Positions 56,726 to 64,000 of a DNA stretch of 64,000 nt are shown in pieces. Source of the stretch: Dermanyssus gallinae (taxonomy: Eukaryota > Arthropoda > Arachnida > Mesostigmata > Dermanyssidae); NCBI GenBank assembly GCA_003439945.1, contig QVRM01006439.1, positions 1 to 64,000 on the forward strand, written 5' to 3'. Position numbers and translations under genes: made by a program. Every line of letters begins with the position of its first letter. The stretch's first letter is position 1. The notes beneath the pieces were generated by a model. It had not been told where the DNA came from, did no database searches, and saw only the letters and a list, made by a program, of their open reading frames with translations.

Positions 56726-57780
56726 TAGTTCCTGTTTAGCCACCTCCTTATTTTCTCTCTCTTTTTGGTACGAAATGTCATTCTTGGTCATGTTGTTGCT
56801 AGTGTGTGTTGTGGTTGCAACGGAGTGGAGCGTTGCTGTCGTTTTTGTTGGTTGCTATTGTAGTATTGTTGTTGTTGTTGCTGCCGCTAATGGCACATTA
56901 GCCAACATGATTTCTATTCGTTCGTATACTTGCGATAAGTCTTATTATTAATTTTAATAATTTGCACTACGTTTATTGTCATACCTACATTATGGCCGGC
57001 ATTTCTTTGTTGCTGTAATAATAAACTAGAATAAAACGTTACATGGCGTTATAATAAATCAAACGTTATCGTGCCTGCTTGCATGTTTTGTTGTATGCAC
57101 GGTTGATGATGACGACATCGACCGGCGTACTGTATATGCGTACTTGTAGGATGCATGCATATATGTACATATAAACGTCGCTGCCGCCCCAGCCGTTTAT
57201 ACACAATACTTGATAATTCATTATCATGCGACATGCTTCACCTGTTTCTTATCTGTGTTCCTGATAAGCCGCTTCAGACATTGGAAACGTTTGGTAAAAC
57301 GAACGCTGTTAAGCTCCTTGGAGCAACTGGGCGCTGTCTGTTGTACCCCTGATAATCGTTTATGGAACTTTTGCCCTCGTAGCTGCATCAGCATCTGCTA
57401 GCAATGCTGTCGTGGCACTAGCGATAAACATTTGCTCATACCTTATCATTGGTGTTCAATCAGTGCATTATTAGCTACCTCCTGAAGTCACGCACGAGAT
57501 TCCGGTCGGATACGTCATGATTACGTTTCTCGATTGCGGAGCCACCAAATGATTGTTGTTGTTGTTGTTGTAGCCGTTGTTGTTTTTGTTTCTGCTGCTG
57601 CTATTGTCAGCGTCCCTGCTAAACAATGAACTTGCCTGATGCTGCCTTTATCATTTTGATTTGTGGAAATCATTTTAATCATTAGCTTTGCTAAGCCAGT
57701 GCTATCGCTATTAGCTGTCGCATATACTATTCCTATTTTTTTCTACGAAACATTAATTCTGCCAAATCGACTATTGCCTA
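56726..57780. other. unassigned sequence
   Basis: GTT runs at 56866-56882 and 57553-57575. No gene supported. Confidence 0.4.
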
Positions 57781-58134
57781 CTACCGTCGTTTTGTAGCCA
57801 TGTACATAGTCACTACTGAGGCTTTATAGATTTGTGTAAGTACATTCTGATAGACTTGGTTTTGACTAATTGTAGTAGTAACTTCAATATGTATAAGTAC
57901 CGCAAATAAGGAGAGACCGATTCGGAAGATTTTGTAAAGTTTGTCGCCTAGAAAAAAGTTAACGAATGACGAGCACACGCATATCGGTACCGCAACTGTG
58001 CCCAAAAATTGCATTGCGTACAACTTCCAGCAAGAATTAAGTGGCCAAGAGAGTTTCAGATCGCTTCCATCGAGAATTAGCAATAAAGCCCAATCTCTGG
58101 GGTGTGTATGATTGTGTGTGAAGAGACTGTATGA

Positions 58135-58300
58135 TTTCTTCCTCTTTTCTGACAAAATTGAAAGCGATACATTCGATTCATGCAAATCGGTCCTTGAAGC
58201 CACCGAGGTAGAGCTATAAAACACCGACAAACGCATTTTGGAGGTGTGCTTCGATGCATCCATCCGCTGCCTCAAGATGTTTATAAATATTAATTGAAAT
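58135..58300 (+). pseudogene. fragment paralogous to 26630-26770, family unknown
   Basis: The plus-strand frame reads FSDKIESDTFDSCKSVLEAT, then EVEL, a stop, NTDKRILEVCFDASIRCLK, MFININ. It aligns with the 26.6-kb copy at the EA.EVEL and LEVCFDA blocks. The minus strand also has a 176-codon ORF (57781-58311) with two hydrophobic stretches, so the coding direction is not certain. A decayed receptor-like gene cannot be excluded but nothing identifies one. Confidence 0.35.
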
Positions 58301-58319
58301 GACGTCGACATCTAAATAA

Positions 58320-58840
58320 CGATTCTGTTTTTCGAAAAACCCATCTTTAATTGATTTTTCCGTAAAATGTTGACTATCAAGCATTTATGATAGACAAGAT
58401 TTTATCGTACATATTTGAAAACCTTTGCCATCTCCCTACGTTTATATGTTGCGGATTCGAGCTCAGGCGGATCACATATATTAAGTCTTCGTCTGTGAGA
58501 TTTGCCAACTCTTGGTTTAAAGTTGCTGAGCTTTAATAGTATAGCGTATATACATAACAAAAAAAACAACAGTAGGCAATACAGTATTAGCCAATCTTAC
58601 GTGTTTGCAAACATGTAATATTACCACCAGGTGTTCATCTGACTGATTCCAAGAAGGATTTGTGCCCCCTGTGTTGATAATATGTATGGCCCCCGATAAC
58701 GGGTATACCATATATTTTTTTTATATATATATATATTTTTTTCTTTCCCGTAAGGCAATTGCCCGTGTACGGATTTTTCATGTCATGGCTAAGTTCACTC
58801 CACTCCGGCATTTACCTTGTCTAAATTGGAAACCATGCAA
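58320..58840. other. unassigned sequence
   Basis: Short T-rich and TA tracts at 58710-58745. No gene supported. Confidence 0.4.
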
Positions 58841-58847
58841 ACCAATT

Positions 58848-58935
58848 TAAGAGTGGCCGGTCTGGGTCTCGAACCCGGTCCTCCCGAATGCAAGGCAAAG
58901 GCTTTGCCACTAAGCCACCTTGCTCGGTGGCACCG
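58848..58935 (-). mobile_element. tRNA-Ala-like SINE head or tRNA relic, family SINE-4
   Basis: The reverse complement has a perfect A box (TGGCTTAGTGG), an anticodon-arm-like GCCTTGCATTCGGGAG reminiscent of tRNA-Ala with a TGC anticodon, and a perfect B box (GGTTCGAGACC). The acceptor ends (GAGCAAG against GGCCAC) do not pair, so it is not a functional tRNA gene. A unique 3' body follows toward lower coordinates. Only one copy in the window. Confidence 0.6.
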
Positions 58936-58939
58936 CGAC

Positions 58940-59795
58940 AACTGTCATGCTATTAGCATTACGCCTGCTACCAATGCTATAGTCTCTCGCTTTGCTACTT
59001 ACAGTTCTGCCGCAGCTAACTTAGAGCGTTAATGTGCAAACAACAATGACAGCGGTCCTTTAGAGCGTATCAATAACTTATGCAAATGGACGCGCTATTT
59101 ATCGCTGCGCTTGAGAGCCAGTCGAACGGTCGACATATATAAATAGGTATATATGGCTCTATGAAATTACACGTATTGTGTGCTGTTCTTACAAAAGAAG
59201 ACGCACATCCCGTTTTCGAAGGACGTATTTAAGAATTGGTGAGTAGGGAGCCCAACTCTTCCTAGAGCCTCAAACAACCCGGCCGTAAAAAATAAAAATA
59301 AAAACACTTCTCTCGCATGAAATCTGTTTTCGGAAAACGAGATCAGTCTTTAAGTAGAGTGAGGCATGCCATTCCTTCGGTACAGGCGGATCCGACCTGT
59401 ATATGTTTTTAATTTTCTTCGCGGGATATATATATATATAACTTGTTAGTAGGTGTGCAAATACGTATTTTAAACTATCTACGGTGGTTTAACTCAATCA
59501 AAAGCTCAATGTGCATCGACAAATCTAAAGCACTTCCGCAGTTTACTGAAGTAAAATCAGACAGACTTAAATTACCGTAGTATTACATATGCGACTAGAA
59601 CAACCAATTTGTAGGTCGTTAAGTAGGCAGATAAATAAACCAGAAAATTATCTTACCTTAACGCGGTAGCGGCGCTTGCTCGAGAAATTCCGAACTGAAA
59701 CAGACGAAAGACCATTGTTAGTCACGATAACGGCACCGCACAACTATAGCTAGGAGTCACGAGTGAGCTAACCTGGTTTACCACACTGTAAAAAT
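58940..59795. other. unassigned sequence
   Basis: No gene supported. A short TA tract lies at 59427-59440. Confidence 0.4.
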
Positions 59796-59796
59796 G

Positions 59797-59798
<2 letters not shown>

Positions 59799-59860
<62 letters not shown>
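59799..59860. repeat. (AT)n microsatellite
   Basis: TA tract. Confidence 0.95.
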
Positions 59861-59864
<4 letters not shown>

Positions 59865-60124
59865 CTTATCCTGCTTAAAGTAGAAAGGAACGCCAAGGTA
59901 TGACGATGATAATTGAATAGTAGTCACGATCGAATTCCGGGTTTAAAAAAGTATTACGAGAATTGCAGTAGTTAGAGAGCCCATCTGTGCCTCTTGAGTC
60001 TTGCACTACCCGCCATCAATATATCAAAAAAGTTATATTGTAGATCTGCACGTGTCAATATAACCTCTGCATGGAAACCGTTTTTTTGGGGGAAGAAAGG
60101 GTGCACAACCACTATTACAAAAGT

Positions 60125-60480
60125 TGATGTATGCAGATTATTTACTACTATATTTCTACATTAAATTTCATCCGCAGCAATTGCTTACCATATTGCAGCC
60201 ATGCGTACGTCGACCGCGATACCTTGGAGATTAATGTAAATAAAGTAAAAGCAATGAAGATCCGCCTGGGGGAGATTTGCGAATTGCGACGCACTTCGTC
60301 TAAAACCAGAGCCGATAGAAAACATATAAGTTTCCATACTTGGGAGTGGTATTTCCAACAATGGGACGACGCTTAGGAAGAACGTGGAAGGAAGGTCCGT
60401 GAGGGACTGCGGATCTTTCATGGGGTGGCAAAGCATCACAAGCTGTCGGTTCCGTTTTATGAGGCACAGCTAATAAAGCC
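60125..60480 (+). pseudogene. decayed non-LTR reverse transcriptase palm fragment
   Basis: The plus strand reads MYADYLLLYFYIKF, a damaged YADD active-site block (second aspartate replaced by tyrosine). LEINVNKVKAMKIRLG follows (the GL.IN..K.K.M block), and in a shifted frame FPYLGVVFP (the YLG block). The order and spacing are right for an RT palm. The tail to about 60480 (GRTWKEGP onwards) is too decayed to classify. The clade is unknown. Confidence 0.5.
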
Positions 60481-60483
60481 ATA

Positions 60484-61025
60484 TGCCTAAATCGATTTTT
60501 TTCGAAAATCGATATCTAAAGGCCGAGTTTGCTGTCCCAGGTTTTCATATAAGTGACTTATTTCGAAGTATTCCCTGAGTGATATAGATTGTATGCGATC
60601 TGTACTATTCCCAATGATGTTAGATTACTCTACGGCAAATACGGTTATGTTAGCAATACTATTAATTTGTAGTATGTAAGCATACACATTAACAGAGAAT
60701 CCCTACCGCATTCGTAACTGACAGCTGTCAATGGTGTTAAGGATATGCAGTACTCATGTAGCGTTTCGGGTTGCTCCCAATTCTTGGCAAGGAGACGGTA
60801 AATGGGCAATTACAGTAGTGAACGGGACTTCATTAAAGATGAGGCGGATCTCTATGGATCTAAAGCCCGGATACTTAAAATGGCAGCACACGAATCATTG
60901 ATGATCACGACTCTTTTGCCGATGGATCTTTCATTTACTGCAACTTATACCTAAAATAGTTGAACTAGCAAGATGAGAGAAGACCCAATGGTGTGAAGGA
61001 AGCACTAGTTGTGTCGAAAGTATAT
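60484..61025. other. unassigned sequence
   Basis: A small stem (ATCGATTTTT / AAAATCGAT) lies at about 60492-60514. No gene supported. Confidence 0.4.
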
Positions 61026-61035
61026 GTTTATAATT

Positions 61036-61990
61036 TTACCCAACCTGAGTGTTAATAAACCATAATTTCATTTCCTTCAAAAATGCTTCAGATATGGCCG
61101 CCAGCTTGGCCGAAGTTGAGCTGCTGTAGTTAATTATGTGCTTGCTGGTACTTATGCTATCTTTGTCTTTCAATGCGTCTGCTCCTCTCGCAGACCCAAT
61201 CGTCAAGTATAAATGCGCGTTATCCACATATATTTTCCCAATAGTACCTCACTCGTAGCTTAGAGATCACACTCGTGGTGTTCCCTTTTTGATAATATAC
61301 TCTTCATCAGTAGCCGAGTCGACAGTTTTTGGTCGTCGATACGTCAACTATATAAAACCAGGTACCTGCAGACGTTTCTGAAACGAATCTGAGCCCCGTA
61401 ATAACTTGGCTGCTAAGGTCTTGGGTTTGTTCTCTAATATGCCGTTGCGGCACAATCTCACAATGTGACAAGGAAAGAGACAATAATTTCCTGTCCCAAG
61501 CGTGCGTTTGTTAGTTTCATTGCAGTATCAGGATTGATACCCCCCAAAAGACTCCATAAGCGTTCCTCAACAGACTCGCAACTGCTCGGCAAATATCTCC
61601 TGCTCAATTTGCCGGTTGTTCAGTTTAAACCATATGTTTTGACCTTTTTCGCATTAAATGTTATGCTCTTGGTTTTACGAGGTTCGATAGAGAACCCTGA
61701 GAAAAAGTGGTTTACTTCAAAGGGGTCATTATTTCGTTGGCAGCAGTAGCTAGATGAGAGCGCGTAAACCGAATGTTCTCGTTCCGTGAATGTAATGCAA
61801 GCATGCATGCAAGAATAATAAAGTCGTCAGCACATTCAGGCAGCGCTCTCCGAAGCTGTAAAGGTTTGGGTACCTATCGCACAAAGGACCAATTCAAAGA
61901 AGTCTATTTGGCTTCTATTGCGCGAAGCGCCTCACCGGAGCACTTGATTTTGCCAGCTCTGAAAAATAATGCAGGGTGTTATCAATTCTA
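61036..61990 (-). pseudogene. decayed LINE with RT and RNase H parts (I-superclade-like)
   Basis: Going down the minus strand, the RT part gives ECADDFIILACMLALHSRNE (the YADD block with Y changed to C), then GFSIEPRKTKSITFNAKKVK (the G...N..KTK...F block), then SCESVEERLWSLLGGINPDT (thumb-like). After about 300 bp comes NYSSSTSAKLAAISEAFLKE in a 63-codon open stretch (61036-61227). This resembles the S..SAELAAI.EAL core of the RNase H domain carried downstream of RT in I-type LINEs. The acidic E of the AEL motif reads K here. Multiple frames and stops; not functional. Motif-based assignment. Confidence 0.5.
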
Positions 61991-61994
61991 GTTA

Positions 61995-63318
61995 GACGAG
62001 CTTTTTTTCACGGAATAGAAACTAAGTTTGTCCAATCCTCAATCATAGCAAGATGCCGCATTTGTAGAAGGAGGCGCACGTGTTCGACTGAGCGCACAGT
62101 GTGACCGGACGAGAATCCCACCCTAACCATAACTGTCTGCATCAGACACGCTATCCAGACGATACTGAATTTGTGCACGTTTTACGAGTTGTACAGAGCC
62201 ACGATGTAGCCAGCGTTGCAGACTCTAGGTTAACTAAACACAATACAGGTAGAGTTCCTCGCATGATGTTGAAGCGGCGAAGATGTGCTACTAGGACACT
62301 GTTCAGAATATAATTTCTATACGAAAATAATAATAATCCCATCTCGATAGCTTTTTCTTGTCAGCAAATATATTAATGCTACTCCCGCGCTACCACAACG
62401 ACAGCGCTCCAAGCAGGCTTCCAGTAGGAGCATTGTAGCCTCTTAACCAGTTCATTAGAAATGTCTCTTACACCTGGGCGAGCCAGTCGGCTGTAACTGC
62501 AATCAAGATTTTTTTGACACGCCCTTCTTACGCAATCAAGGTTAACTTTGTTGTGTTACGCTTGAGACGCTGAAGTTCATACGTTTGAACTTTTAGATGA
62601 CTCTTGCAAAAGACTAGTAGCCAAAACAAACAAGCGGGAGGGAGGGTTCTTTCTGCAAAGCATAGCATTTACTACATAAAACTATTTAACGGAACGCCGA
62701 ACGCCTGCGTGAGCACGAAACGAGTAAACGTGATTTTTTTGTAACCCTATAAGTCCCTGTGTTACCCTGTGTATCATTACAGGCTGTACCTCAAACTTGA
62801 CCTGTAAATATCCACATGCAGTTCTGTCTTTTTTACTAAATGAGTCCTACATTGTGACGTGTGAGCTACGCGTGCCAACTGCATCGATGCCGATACCATA
62901 TCAGCCTATACTAACAAAAACCCCTCAGCCAGAAGAACTACTAACACTGTGCCGTTAGGGGTGCTGTAACGATATTCAGAAGCCGCCAATTTCAAGGAAG
63001 CACTTAGTCACACAATGTACCCGATACTGTCATCCAGCAGACGTTACTCTACTCTCGACGTCGACTGATGTCGTGCTTAAGTGCTAGTTACAATAAACAC
63101 ACATTTGCTTTGCTCGAACTGGTTTTCCAGTTTGATCGAACGCGTATTTGGCAAGCTGAATCACAAAGGTATTTTTGTATGTGTGGCAAACGATTTTCTC
63201 GATATGAATACAAATTTGGTAGTGTGCGTATGCGTATGTTGCAGCATACGTCCATAGAATACTTAGGCAGGCAGGCAGGCAGGCAGGGCGAGGTGTCTAG
63301 TTGTGTCTGTTCAGGACA
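61995..63318. other. unassigned sequence
   Basis: Small ORFs only, with a GGCA tetranucleotide run at 63267-63287. No gene or repeat family recognised. Confidence 0.4.
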
Positions 63319-64000
63319 TCAGGGCAGTGCGCGACCATCGCCTAGCGGAGCTGGTCTATACTCGATAAAGAAAGGGTCGTCGGCAAAGGATGCCCGTCTT
63401 GGCGCGTGTTGTCCGACCAGCTTGCCCTGCTCTTGGTGTGAAGACGCATTCGGCTTCTGAAGGGCACGCCAGCGGTGAGAACGATGAGCCCATGAACCAC
63501 TGCTATGATTGTTATTGTTATTATTATTATTATTCTTATGCTCGCTATCGTGGTTGTTTGCCCTATCATTTTCCGGACTGTTCCGCTGTTGTAGGCGGCG
63601 GACTTCGTGGTTGGCCGCCACCACCAAATCGAAATCGTAGTAGTAGTAGTCGCTCGCTTCACCGCTATCACCCTCATAGTCATCATAGTCATCGTTTGGT
63701 GCAGGTCGTCCTGCGGCATTGTGTTGGTCGATCATGACGTTCGCGGTGACGGGCACGTGGCGCACCTGTCGCACCTGTCGAACCCGCTGAGGTCCGCCGG
63801 GTCGGTGTCTGGGATCGAACAGGGCAGCCTCGATTGCCGTCCGGTCGAGTTTAAACGAGACCGTATGTAGCGACGCTAGCTTCGCCGTCCGATTGCCAGC
63901 ATCAGCAGCAGCAACGGAAGAAGAGAAATACTTCAGCTTGGCCGAATTGATTACGAAGATTGTGAGAACGCTCGGCGCGCCCGTCGGCGGCACAACGCGA
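63319..64000 (-). CDS. candidate 3' exon of an unidentified gene, open to the window edge
   Basis: The minus-strand frame stays open for about 227 codons from the right edge to a stop at 63319; no ATG is seen at its beginning, so it would be an internal-to-last exon. Features in order are a hydrophobic/basic start (APSVLTIFVINSAKLKYF), an R/Q-rich stretch (GPQRVRQVRQVRHVPV), an acidic Tyr-rich stretch (DDYDDYEGDSGEASDYYYYD), an Asn run of nine encoded by AAT/AAC, and a basic tail. The segment is GC-rich, has few microsatellites apart from the Asn run, and its composition varies like a real protein. No family is recognised. Shorter ORFs on other frames overlap, so chance is not excluded. Confidence 0.33.
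   Translation of the reverse strand, partial: RVVPPTGAPSVLTIFVINSAKLKYFSSSVAAADAGNRTAKLASLHTVSFKLDRTAIEAALFDPRHRPGGPQRVRQVRQVRHVPVTANVMIDQHNAAGRPAPNDDYDDYEGDSGEASDYYYYDFDLVVAANHEVRRLQQRNSPENDRANNHDSEHKNNNNNNNNNHSSGSWAHRSHRWRALQKPNASSHQEQGKLVGQHAPRRASFADDPFFIEYRPAPLGDGRALP

Noticed and set aside
57781..58311. 176-codon minus ORF as a chemoreceptor gene fragment
   Set aside because: Two hydrophobic stretches alone do not identify a receptor family, and the paralogous fragment fits better on the plus strand.
58848..58935. Possible functional tRNA-Ala gene
   Set aside because: A and B boxes are perfect but the acceptor stem does not pair and the anticodon stem is poor. More likely a SINE head.

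Overview
The window is eukaryotic nuclear DNA that is almost entirely non-coding and very rich in simple repeats. It holds dozens of (AT)n tracts of 30-130 bp, long (AAC/GTT)n and (AAT/ATT)n triplet tracts, homopolymer C/G runs, several tRNA-derived SINE families, Tc1/mariner transposons and non-LTR retrotransposons. This mixture points to an invertebrate, most likely an arthropod; an arachnid or mite is plausible, but the species cannot be fixed from the sequence. I see no rRNA, no convincing functional tRNA gene, no operon-like organisation and no CRISPR. The window could lie in very long introns or intergenic DNA.

Layout. 1-765 holds a minus-strand mariner relic cut by the window edge. 1242-1545 is a complete tRNA-derived SINE (SINE-1) with a 12-bp target duplication. 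2340-4250 is GC-richer and triplet-rich, with a SINE-2 copy that has a perfect 15-bp target duplication and, just beyond it, a second SINE-2 copy rearranged into a 64-bp palindrome. 6233-7130 is a foldback element with about 280-bp inverted arms. 10878-12700 holds a SINE-1 copy and a 1.58-kb Tc1-like element with about 225-bp inverted repeats and a dead transposase. 13081-15808 is the clearest coding feature: an intact 838-codon reverse transcriptase/endonuclease ORF of an R4/Dong-like site-specific non-LTR retrotransposon lying inside an (ATT)n tract. 16123-17960 has a SINE-1 3' fragment and an R1/LOA-like LINE remnant. 20.8-21.7 kb, 33.9-35.9 kb, 41.1-42.3 kb, 45.3-47.5 kb and 53-54.6 kb are GC-richer blocks with CAG/CAA/GTT runs that could be untranslated exons or promoter regions. 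40758-41002 is a second, 5'-truncated copy of the R4/Dong-like element, again inside (AAT/ATT)n. 46309-46500 carries two short 3'-end fragments of the same or a sister family next to (GTT)n. 49270-50035 is a second mariner relic. 50.9-51.3 kb, 60.1-60.5 kb and 61.0-62.0 kb hold decayed LINE reverse transcriptase pieces, the last with an RNase H part. The final 680 bp carries an ORF open to the window edge that may be a host exon.

The main biological story is a retrotransposon family that appears to use triplet microsatellites as landing sites. All four recognisable copies have the same orientation and adjoin triplet repeats: two are embedded in (AAT)n, one in (GTT)n, and one adjoins (GTT)n on its 3' side. 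The full-length copy has an intact RT (YLDD) and restriction-like endonuclease (PDG..D) and no disabling mutation that I can see. Dong of Bombyx mori is known to insert in TAA repeats, so the (AAT)n association fits established knowledge. The (GTT)n association is less expected.
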